Notes under the pieces: generated by a model
Database searches by the model: none
Told to the model about the DNA's origin: nothing
Seen by the model: only the letters and a program-made list of their open reading frames with translations
Assembly: GCA_964387935.1 (NCBI GenBank)
Contig: CAYLZN010000226.1
Span: forward strand, 1-9,612
Length of the DNA: 9,612 nt
DNA from: CAYLZN01 sp964387935
GTDB taxonomy: Bacteria > Acidobacteriota > Vicinamibacteria > Vicinamibacterales > JAFNAJ01
Reading direction: 5' to 3'
Shown: piece after piece, positions 1 to 6,238 of the stretch
Layout of the letters: the number at the start of each line of letters is the position of its first letter
How positions within the stretch are numbered: the first letter of the stretch is position 1
Translations under genes and position numbers: made by a program

Positions 1-1
1 C

Positions 2-838
2 ACCGCCAGAGACACCGCCACGGGCTTCACCCGCACGGTCGTCACGACGCAGACCGGCGCGTATCGCATCGAGGGGCTCCCCTCGGGGACCTACACGGTC
101 ACCGCCACCGTGGCGGGTTTCACTTCCGGCATCGTCGCTGGGGTCGTGGTCGGCGCCGCGGGCACGGCCACGGCCGACTTCGCCCTCACGGCAACGGCGG
201 CCGACGTCCTCGCGCGCGGCGACGAACCCCCCAGCGGACGCATGCCCCGCGTCGAACTCGGGGCTCGCGTCGGCTGGACCCTGGCCGACGGCGTGAGCGG
301 CGACGAGTACGAGGCCGCCGATGGCAATCGCTACGACCGCGTGGACCCGCAGGACTCGGCCTCCGTGGGCCTGTCGATTGGCTTCTTCCTGACCGAGAAC
401 GCTGAAATCGAGTTCCTCTACGGCCGCCAGTCGACCAGGCTCGAGGCCAGCGGCACCCGGACCGTCGAGATCGGCGACTTCTCCATCAACACCTACCACG
501 GCCTCTTCGCCTACAACTGGGGGCCGGGACGAGCGGCGGTCCGCCCGTACGTCTTCTTCGGTCTCGGCATGACCCGCTACGGGGACGTCACCTTCACGGC
601 GCAGGACGAGCAGCGGACGGTCGACGGAGGGTCCGGCTTCTCGACGACCTTCGGGGGAGGCGTCAAGGCCTACTTCGGCGCGCTGGGCGTCCGGGTCGAA
701 GGCCGCCTGACGCCGACCTACATCAAGTCCGACGACACGAGCTGGTGGTGCGATCCCTACTGGGGCTGCTACGTCGTCGGCAACGCCCAGTACGCCAACC
801 AGTTCGAGGTCTCGGGAGGCATCAGTCTCAGGTTCTGA
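2..838 (+). CDS. Outer-membrane beta-barrel protein with N-terminal carboxypeptidase-regulatory-like domain (5' end missing)
   Basis: The reading frame is open from base 2 and its true start lies before the window; 278 residues are visible. The first ~45 residues contain GAYRIEGLPSGTYTVTATVA, the typical last strands of a carboxypeptidase-regulatory-like (CarboxypepD_reg) beta-sandwich domain, preceded by a TATGFTRTVV strand. After an Ala-rich linker, alternating hydrophobic/aromatic strands follow (VELGARVGWTL, ASVGLSIGFFL, EIEFLYGRQS, VRPYVFFGLGMTRYG, FGGGVKAYFG). They end in GGISLRF with a C-terminal Phe, as expected of a BAM-inserted barrel. A loop near the end has two Cys four residues apart (WWCDPYWGCY, codons at 749 and 767), which may form a disulphide. 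I infer an outer-membrane location; the function is unknown. A GTG at 110 could be mistaken for the start but lies inside the domain. The barrel looks too short for a TonB-dependent receptor and is closer to OmpW/OmpA-type small barrels. Confidence 0.75.
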   Translation, partial: TARDTATGFTRTVVTTQTGAYRIEGLPSGTYTVTATVAGFTSGIVAGVVVGAAGTATADFALTATAADVLARGDEPPSGRMPRVELGARVGWTLADGVSGDEYEAADGNRYDRVDPQDSASVGLSIGFFLTENAEIEFLYGRQSTRLEASGTRTVEIGDFSINTYHGLFAYNWGPGRAAVRPYVFFGLGMTRYGDVTFTAQDEQRTVDGGSGFSTTFGGGVKAYFGALGVRVEGRLTPTYIKSDDTSWWCDPYWGCYVVGNAQYANQFEVSGGISLRF

Positions 839-864
839 CATTCTCGAGGTACTGAGCATGCGCC

Positions 865-918
865 GTGCGAAAACCGTCCGCCGTGAGCGAACCGTACGCC
901 TCGAGCGAACCGTACGCC
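865..918 (+). repeat. Three tandem degenerate 18-nt units
   Basis: Units at 865-882, 883-900 and 901-918 align without gaps. The second and third share 16 of 18 bases, including GAGCGAACCGTACGCC in full, and the first matches the second at 14 of 18. Units two and three each contain a CGTACG core (893-898 and 911-916), linking this repeat to the heptamer array that follows. It lies between the barrel gene and the GH13 gene. No coding sense is apparent. I infer a decayed intergenic repeat or a set of binding sites. Confidence 0.7.
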
Positions 919-926
919 GCTCTTAG

Positions 927-954
927 CCGTACGTCGTACGCCGTACGCCGTACG
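927..954 (+). repeat. Heptamer array, four CGTACG cores with 1-nt spacers (left copy)
   Basis: Four heptamers read CCGTACG, TCGTACG, CCGTACG, CCGTACG. Because CGTACG is its own reverse complement, any two adjacent cores form an odd palindrome (for example 928-940, CGTACG-T-CGTACG). The array ends 8 nt before the ATG of the GH13 gene and covers the place where a ribosome binding site or promoter element might be expected. A 24-nt stretch (926-949) recurs as its exact reverse complement at 6194-6217. Confidence 0.85.
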
Positions 955-962
955 CCCTCCCT

Positions 963-2438
963 ATGCCCGATCGCCATCGTTCCCTCTACGAGATCAACAC
1001 GCGCGCGTACCTGAGCGAGCGTTCGGCGGCCCTCGGGCGGCAGACGACGCTCGACGACGTGACCGACGGGGATCTGGACGCGCTGGCCCGGGCAGGATTT
1101 GACTGGGTGTGGTTCCTGGGCATCTGGCAGACCGGCCCGGCGGGCGCGCGGGTGGCCGCGGCGAATCCCGCCTGGCGTGAGTCCTTCCTGGCCCTCCTGC
1201 CGGATTTCGAAGAGCAGGACATCGTCGGGTCCTGCTTCGCCGTGCAGGACTACGTCGTGCATCGTGAGTTCGGTGGCAACGACGCCCTCGCCCGTCTGCG
1301 TCAGCGTCTTGGCCTGCGCGGAATCCGGCTCATGCTGGATTTCGTGCCGAACCACACGGCACTGGACCACCCGTGGGTCGGCCTGCACCCGGAGTTCTAC
1401 GTGCGCGGCACCGAAGAGGATCTCCTGCGGCAGCCGGAGAACTACTGCCGCGTGGACCTGGCCCTGGGTACCGCGATCCTCGCCCACGGGCGGGATCCGC
1501 ACTTTGCCGGCTGGACGGATACCCTGCAGCTCAACTACGCAGAACCGGGCGTGCAGGCCGCCATGCGGGCCGAGCTGCTGAGGGTGGCCGATCTCTGCGA
1601 CGGTGTGCGCTGCGACATGGCCATGCTGATCCTGCCCGAGGTCTTCGAGAGGACCTGGGGACTGTGGCCCGAACCCTTCTGGCCACTCGCGACGAGGTCC
1701 GTGCGCGAGGTCTTCCCGCACTTCGTGTGCATGGCGGAGGTGTACTGGGACCTCGAAGCGACGCTGCAGGAGCAGGGACTGGACTACACCTACGACAAGC
1801 GTCTGTACGACCACCTGCGCGACCGGCAGCCGCGCGCCGTGCGGGAGCACCTGAAGGCCGATCCGGCGTTCCTCTGCCGGGTGGTGCACTTCCTGGAGAA
1901 CCACGACGAACCGAGGGCGGCCGCGATCTTCGAGGACGCGGAACATCGGGCCGCCGCGGTCATCGCGCTCCTCTGCCCGGGCCTGCGGCTCTTCCATCAC
2001 GGGCAGCTCGAGGGTCGAGTCAAACAGGTGCCGATGCAGCTGGCGCGCGGCCCTCAGGAATTGCCCTCCGCCTCGCTGAAGTCGTTCTACGCCGACCTCC
2101 TCCGCTGCGCCGATGATCCGCTCGCACGGGACGGTGATTGGGAGATGCTGGAGTGCGTCCCCGCGTGGGACGGGAACAACACCTGGGACCAGTTCATCGC
2201 GTTCGCGTGGCGCGGCCGGGACGGCCGTGCGCTGCTCGTGGCGGTCAACGACGCGCCGCATCAGGGTCAGTGCTTCGTCCGTCTGGGGGGCGAACACTGG
2301 CGCGGGCGTCGCGTGGCGCTGCGGGATCGCATGAGCGCCGCAGCCTACGACCGCGACGGGAGCGACCTGCTGGACCGAGGCCTCTATCTCGACGTTCCGC
2401 CCTGGGGGTACCACGTGTTCGAGGCCTCGGCGCACTGA
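963..2438 (+). CDS. GH13 alpha-amylase-family protein, cytoplasmic
   Basis: This 491-residue protein carries all four conserved GH13 regions. Region I is DFVPNHT (D126-H131). Region II is DGVRCDMAM, with nucleophile Asp218 preceded by Arg216. Region III is MAEVYWD, with acid/base Glu259. Region IV is LENHDEPR, with Asp315 as stabiliser. The catalytic triad is therefore intact and retaining chemistry on alpha-glucosidic bonds is expected. The N-terminus RSLYEINTRAY matches the first barrel strand of the family, supporting ATG 963, although no good Shine-Dalgarno precedes it. There is no signal peptide, so it should act in the cytoplasm. The last ~110 residues form a beta-rich C-terminal region ending in PPWGYHVFE, typical of a GH13 C-domain. 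Its place ahead of phosphofructokinase, pyruvate kinase and glucokinase suggests it releases or rearranges stored or imported glucan. I cannot assign a subfamily or tell hydrolase from transglycosylase. Confidence 0.88.
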   Translation: MPDRHRSLYEINTRAYLSERSAALGRQTTLDDVTDGDLDALARAGFDWVWFLGIWQTGPAGARVAAANPAWRESFLALLPDFEEQDIVGSCFAVQDYVVHREFGGNDALARLRQRLGLRGIRLMLDFVPNHTALDHPWVGLHPEFYVRGTEEDLLRQPENYCRVDLALGTAILAHGRDPHFAGWTDTLQLNYAEPGVQAAMRAELLRVADLCDGVRCDMAMLILPEVFERTWGLWPEPFWPLATRSVREVFPHFVCMAEVYWDLEATLQEQGLDYTYDKRLYDHLRDRQPRAVREHLKADPAFLCRVVHFLENHDEPRAAAIFEDAEHRAAAVIALLCPGLRLFHHGQLEGRVKQVPMQLARGPQELPSASLKSFYADLLRCADDPLARDGDWEMLECVPAWDGNNTWDQFIAFAWRGRDGRALLVAVNDAPHQGQCFVRLGGEHWRGRRVALRDRMSAAAYDRDGSDLLDRGLYLDVPPWGYHVFEASAH

Positions 2439-2460
2439 CCCGGCCCGGAACGGAATCACC

Positions 2461-3723
2461 ATGAACGTCATGTCACTCGGACCGCCGCGGTTCCCTTCGC
2501 GCCTCACGTCGTCGCCGCACTGCGAGGCGCGTGTGCCTGCCTCGATTCTCCGAGGTGCGGGGCCCTCGCCAGACGAGGACCTGTCGTTCGAGCTGGCGGG
2601 CCCGCGGGCGGATCTCTTCTTCGACCCCTCGACAACGACGGCGGCCATCGTCACGTGCGGAGGGCTGTGTCCGGGGCTGAACAACGTCATTCGCTCCATC
2701 TTCATGGAGCTGCACCACGCGTACCGCGTGCCCCGGGTCCTCGGTTTCAGGTACGGCTACCAGGGTCTCGACCCGCAGCGCGCAACGGAGCCGCTCGTGC
2801 TGACACCGGAGATCGTGCACGGCATCCACCGATGGGGCGGCACGATTCTGGGCACGTCCCGCGGCGCGGTCGACGTGGAAGCCGCTGTGGACAGCCTCGT
2901 CTCCCGCAACGTGCAGATCCTGTTCACGGTCGGCGGAGACGGTACCCAGCGCGGCGGCCAGGCCTTCTTCGAGGCGGCTCGACGCCGGGGGCACACCCTG
3001 GCGGTGGTCGGCGTGCCGAAGACCATCGACAACGACGTCGCATTCGTGAGCCGATCGTTCGGCTTCCTGACGGCGGTGGAGGAGGCGGCGCGCGTGCTGG
3101 ACGGCGCGCACACCGAGGCGCTCGGCGTCGAGAACGGGCTGAGTCTCGTGAAACTGATGGGCCGCCACGCGGGCTTCATTGCCGCGGCCGCCACGGTCGC
3201 CAGCAGCGATGTCAACATCTGTCTCGTGCCCGAGGTGCCGTTTGCGCTCGAGGGCCCCGGCGGCCTGCTCGCGGCGATCGTGGAGCGCCTGCGCACGCGG
3301 CGCCACGCGGTGATCGTGGTGGCCGAGGGCGCCGGACAGGATCTCCTCCAGAACCCCGGTGACGTGCGTGACGCCTCGGGCAACGTGAAGCTCGAGGACA
3401 TCGGGGCCTTTCTCCGCGGCCGTATCGAGACCCATTGTCGCGCCACCGGCGTGCCCGCGACGATTCGCTACTTCGACCCCAGCTACAGCATCCGCAGTGT
3501 GCCCGCCGACGCGGAGGACGCGATTCTCTCCGATCAGTTCGCCCGGCACGCGGTGCACGCGGGGATGGCCGGCAAGACCGGCCTCGTCATCGGGCTCGTG
3601 CACGGGCAGTTCGTGCACGTGCCCATCGATCTGGTGACCTCGCGGACCAAGCGGCTCGACCCGCAGGGCGACGCTTGGCGCGCCGTGCGGGCCGCGACGG
3701 GCCAGCCGGCACGATTCGCCTGA
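2461..3723 (+). CDS. 6-phosphofructokinase, plant/trypanosomatid-type PfkA family, probably ATP-dependent
   Basis: This 420-residue enzyme phosphorylates fructose 6-phosphate to fructose 1,6-bisphosphate. Visible motifs are AAIVTCGGLCPGLNNVIR at the first nucleotide-binding strand (~61-78), GGDGTQRGG (158-166), VPKTIDNDV with the expected catalytic Asp190 (185-193), LMGRHAGF (232-239) and VVAEGAGQDL (~281-290). The pair Gly161 and Lys187 corresponds to E. coli positions 104 and 124. Gly at the first usually means ATP, while Lys at the second is shared with pyrophosphate enzymes. The same mixture occurs in plant and trypanosome ATP-PFKs, so ATP use is likelier. The ~60-residue N-terminal extension also resembles that group. 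The start at ATG 2461 has a weak GGAA at 2452-2455; ATG 2470 is an alternative. It begins 22 nt after the GH13 stop and lies 28 nt before pyruvate kinase, so co-transcription is likely. Confidence 0.93.
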   Translation: MNVMSLGPPRFPSRLTSSPHCEARVPASILRGAGPSPDEDLSFELAGPRADLFFDPSTTTAAIVTCGGLCPGLNNVIRSIFMELHHAYRVPRVLGFRYGYQGLDPQRATEPLVLTPEIVHGIHRWGGTILGTSRGAVDVEAAVDSLVSRNVQILFTVGGDGTQRGGQAFFEAARRRGHTLAVVGVPKTIDNDVAFVSRSFGFLTAVEEAARVLDGAHTEALGVENGLSLVKLMGRHAGFIAAAATVASSDVNICLVPEVPFALEGPGGLLAAIVERLRTRRHAVIVVAEGAGQDLLQNPGDVRDASGNVKLEDIGAFLRGRIETHCRATGVPATIRYFDPSYSIRSVPADAEDAILSDQFARHAVHAGMAGKTGLVIGLVHGQFVHVPIDLVTSRTKRLDPQGDAWRAVRAATGQPARFA

Positions 3724-3751
3724 ACGACCGGCTGCCCGCGCGAAGGAACCC

Positions 3752-5206
3752 ATGCTGACCGCCCACAAGACCAAGATCGTCGCCACGATCGGCCCCGCGT
3801 GCGAGTCCCCGGAGATGCTGGAGCGGTTGATCCGCGCCGGCGTCAACGTGGCGCGCCTCAACTTCTCGCACGGCAGCTTCGATGGACATGCCGAGCACAT
3901 CGCCCGCATCCGCGCGGCGGAACGGGCGACCGGGCGTCGCGTGGCCATCATGGCCGACCTGCCGGGGCCGAAGATGCGCGTGGGCCTCATCGACCCCGAA
4001 CCCGTGCATCTCAATCCCGGCTCGGTGTTCCGCCTCACGACGGACGAGTCCCTCGTCGGGTCGCGCGAGCGCGTGTCGATGAGCTTCAAGGAGCTTCCGC
4101 AGGTCGTGAAGACGGGCGACCGCCTGTTCCTGAACGACGGACTGATCCAGTTGATCGTCACCGGCGTGGAGGCCGAGGACGTCGTCTGCAAGGTGGCGGT
4201 GGGGGGCGAGCTGCGATCGCGGAAAGGCCTCAACCTGCCCGGCATCGACCTCGGGATCAGCGCTTTCACCGCGCACGACCGCGACTGTCTCGCCTTTGCC
4301 CTCGCGCAGGGTGTGGATGCCGTGAGCCAGTCGTTCGTGGAATCGGCCAGGGACATCGAGGCGCTTCGCGCCGCCGCGCACGCGCACGGCCGGCAGCCGT
4401 TCGTGATCGCGAAGATCGAGCGGGCCGGCGCCCTGGATCACATCGAGGAGATTCTGGAGGTCGCCGACGGGCTCATGGTGGCGCGTGGCGACCTGGGCAT
4501 GGAGATCCCGATCGAGCGCATCGCCGTCGTGCAGAAGGACCTGATCGCGATGGCCAGCCTCGCCGGCAAGCCGGTCATCACGGCGACGCAGATGCTGGAG
4601 TCCATGACGCACAGCCGGCTGCCGACGAGGGCCGAGGCCACCGACGTGGCCAACGCGATTCTCGACGGCACCGATTGCGTGATGCTGTCCGGCGAGTCCG
4701 CGATGGGACACTACCCGGAAGAAGCGGTGGACATGCTCGCCCGGATCGCCTCGTCGACCGAGCCCTACCGTCAGTCGCACGAGAAGGGGCCTCACACCCG
4801 TGCGGGGATGCCGCGCCCGGTGACCGCCAGCCAGGCCATCGCGAGCGTCGTCGAGCACGCGCTGCGTGTGGTGCCGTGCGCCGCCGTGTTCGTCCCGACC
4901 CGGTCGGGCACCACCGCGCGGATGATCTCGCGATACAACCCGCCCGTGTGGGTCGTCGCCCTCAGCCAGGATCGCCAGGTGTGCCAGAATCTCGCCTTCT
5001 CGTACGGCGTGCACCCCGTCGAGATCGCCGATGAACCAGACGACTGGAGGAGCTTCGCCGGGGACTGGCTGCGCGAGCGCGGCATCGACGGGCAGGTGGC
5101 GATGCTCGTGGCGGGTCCCTCGCCGCGGCATCCCCTCGACAACCACCGGATGGAGTTCATGAGGGTCGGCCGGAACGGCCACGCAGGCGGAGGGAGCGCA
5201 CGGTGA
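3752..5206 (+). CDS. pyk: Pyruvate kinase
   Basis: This 484-residue enzyme transfers phosphate from PEP to ADP, giving pyruvate and ATP. It is full length for the family (E. coli PykF is 470). Motifs in order are TKIVATIGPA (7-16), LNFSHGS (~36-42), DLPGPKMRVG (69-78), KGLNLPG before the end of domain B, IAKIERAGALDHIEEIL with catalytic Lys221 and metal-ligand Glu223, VARGDLGMEIP (243-253), TQMLESM, PTRAEATDVANAILDG, MLSGESAMG, and TRSGTTARMIS opening the C domain. Lys74 occupies the place of Glu117 of the rabbit muscle enzyme, with Leu70 and Val77 at the places of 113 and 120; this signature is associated with K+-independent pyruvate kinases. The start at ATG 3752 follows GAAGGA (3742-3747). 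The stop overlaps the glucokinase start by 4 nt, implying translational coupling. Confidence 0.96.
   Translation: MLTAHKTKIVATIGPACESPEMLERLIRAGVNVARLNFSHGSFDGHAEHIARIRAAERATGRRVAIMADLPGPKMRVGLIDPEPVHLNPGSVFRLTTDESLVGSRERVSMSFKELPQVVKTGDRLFLNDGLIQLIVTGVEAEDVVCKVAVGGELRSRKGLNLPGIDLGISAFTAHDRDCLAFALAQGVDAVSQSFVESARDIEALRAAAHAHGRQPFVIAKIERAGALDHIEEILEVADGLMVARGDLGMEIPIERIAVVQKDLIAMASLAGKPVITATQMLESMTHSRLPTRAEATDVANAILDGTDCVMLSGESAMGHYPEEAVDMLARIASSTEPYRQSHEKGPHTRAGMPRPVTASQAIASVVEHALRVVPCAAVFVPTRSGTTARMISRYNPPVWVVALSQDRQVCQNLAFSYGVHPVEIADEPDDWRSFAGDWLRERGIDGQVAMLVAGPSPRHPLDNHRMEFMRVGRNGHAGGGSAR
5189..5196 (+). promoter_or_regulatory. Ribosome binding site that fixes the GTG start of glucokinase
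   Basis: GGAGGGAG lies inside the last codons of pyruvate kinase, with its GGAGG core 9 nt before the GTG at 5203. Together with the invariant glucokinase N-terminus MILAGDIGGTNTR, it selects this GTG. The start overlaps the pyruvate kinase TGA as GTGA. Confidence 0.75.
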
Positions 5207-6177
5207 TCCTCGCGGGTGACATTGGCGGGACGAACACCCGGCTGGCGCTCGTCGACGACAGGGACGGGCGTCTGGTGCCCGTCGCACAGGCACGTGTGCG
5301 AAGCCGCGAGCACGCGAGCCTGGAGACCGTCGTGCGCGCGTTCCTCACCGCGCACCCGGAGCCCGTGACGCGCGCGGCGTTCGGGATCGCGGGGCCGGTG
5401 CGGCGTGGGGTGTGTGACGCGACGAATCTGCCCTGGATCGTCGATGCGGCGCACCTCGGCCGGGAGTTCGCGATCGAACGCATCGGGCTGATCAACGACC
5501 TCGAGGCCAATGCCTGGGGCATCCCCGAGCTGACGCCAGACGACTTCGCCCTCCTGCAGGCCGGCGCCCCGGGAGCCGAGGGCAACCTGGCCCTCGTGTC
5601 CGCCGGGACTGGCCTGGGCAAGGCGGGCGTGCACTGGGATGGCTCGCGGCACCGGCCGTTCGCCACCGAGGGCGGGCACGCGGATTTCTCGCCGCGCAAC
5701 GAGCTCGAGATGGCGCTGCTCGCCTACCTGCTGAAGCAGTTCCCGCGCGTGAGCGTGGAGCGGGTCGTGTCGGGCCCGGGCCTGCAGAACATCTACCGGT
5801 TCCTGCGGGAAACCGGCCGTGGCGAGGAGCCGGCCTGGCTCGCCGAGCGCATGCGCAGCGGCGACCCGAGCGCTGTCATCTCCCGGGCCGCGCTGGCCGG
5901 CGAGTCGGCGATCTGCTCACAGGCGCTGGACCTGTTCGTGACGCTCTACGGCGCCGAGGCCGGCAACTTCGCCCTCGACGTGCTGGCGGCCGGCGGGGTC
6001 TTCATCGGCGGCGGGATCGCGCCCAAGATCCTGCCGCGTTTGAAAGACCCCGTCTTTCTCAACGCCTTCCTCGGGAAGGGCCGCATGCGCCCGCTGCTCG
6101 AGGCCATGCCCGTGCGCGTCATCCTGAACGAGGACACGGCACTCCTGGGTGCCGCGCGCTACGCGGCAGGACTGTAG
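5203..6177 (+). CDS. glk: Glucokinase, bacterial Glk family
   Basis: This 324-residue protein (E. coli Glk is 321) phosphorylates free glucose to glucose 6-phosphate with ATP. Motifs are the phosphate-1 loop GDIGGTNTRLAL near the N-terminus, GIAGPV, TNLPWIV, LINDLEANAWGIP with the expected catalytic base Asp99, SAGTGLGKAG (133-142), EGGHADFSPR with sugar-binding Glu156 and His159, VSGPGLQNIYRF (~189-200) and AAGGVFIGGGIAPKIL (~262-277). These identify the Glk (PF02685) family rather than ROK kinases, which would carry a CXCGxxGC zinc motif not seen here. It ends the four-gene block and would supply the G6P used by the phosphofructokinase after isomerisation by an enzyme encoded elsewhere. The start is GTG, chosen for its strong ribosome binding site and family N-terminus. 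Confidence 0.96.
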   Translation: MILAGDIGGTNTRLALVDDRDGRLVPVAQARVRSREHASLETVVRAFLTAHPEPVTRAAFGIAGPVRRGVCDATNLPWIVDAAHLGREFAIERIGLINDLEANAWGIPELTPDDFALLQAGAPGAEGNLALVSAGTGLGKAGVHWDGSRHRPFATEGGHADFSPRNELEMALLAYLLKQFPRVSVERVVSGPGLQNIYRFLRETGRGEEPAWLAERMRSGDPSAVISRAALAGESAICSQALDLFVTLYGAEAGNFALDVLAAGGVFIGGGIAPKILPRLKDPVFLNAFLGKGRMRPLLEAMPVRVILNEDTALLGAARYAAGL

Positions 6178-6238
6178 AACGGGCTCAGGGACAGGCGTAC
6201 GGCGTACGACGTACGGCGTACGGCTCAGGGGGCGGGGC
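6178..6238. other. Convergent gap between glucokinase and VIT-VWA genes
   Basis: This 61-nt gap separates two convergent genes. It is mostly repeat: the inverted heptamer array plus GGCTCAGGG at 6182-6190 and 6222-6230, with a third copy at 6236-6244 that includes the VIT-VWA stop. I see no T-run after a strong GC stem in either direction, so no standard intrinsic terminator is supported. The array itself could form only short 6-bp stems. Confidence 0.7.
6194..6223 (-). repeat. Heptamer array, four CGTACG cores with 1-nt spacers (right copy, inverted)
   Basis: On the plus strand the heptamers read GGCGTAC, GGCGTAC, GACGTAC, GGCGTAC, followed by GG. The cores are at 6196-6201, 6203-6208, 6210-6215 and 6217-6222. 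The reverse complement gives CCGTACG, CCGTACG, TCGTACG, CCGTACG, so it carries the same T-variant heptamer as the array at 927-954 and shares 24 nt exactly with it (6194-6217 versus 926-949). The two copies sit just outside the two ends of the GH13-pfk-pyk-glk block in opposite orientation. Confidence 0.85.

Noticed and set aside
110..112. GTG at 110 as the start of the outer-membrane protein
   Set aside because: The same frame is open from base 2 and encodes the preceding strands of the carboxypeptidase-regulatory-like domain, so 110 is internal.
546..551. Single CGTACG hexamers at 546, 5001 and 6791
   Set aside because: These are isolated copies inside coding sequence with no 7-nt periodicity and are expected by chance.
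828..2705. Long minus-strand open frame (625 codons) opposite the GH13 gene
   Set aside because: It is antisense to a gene with a complete catalytic motif set, has no recognisable domain, and its end translates the intergenic repeats. It is an artefact of high GC.
2473..4356. Long minus-strand open frame opposite pfk and pyk
   Set aside because: It spans two recognised genes and the gap between them on the opposite strand and shows only low-complexity Arg/Ala/His-rich sequence.
926..6217. Heptamer arrays as CRISPR or transposon terminal inverted repeats
   Set aside because: There are no spacers of CRISPR size, no cas genes and no transposase between the copies. The arrays are tandem low-complexity repeats and not defined IS ends.
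6194..6223. Right heptamer array as an intrinsic terminator for glk
   Set aside because: Pairing between cores gives only 6-bp stems and there is no T-run on either strand.
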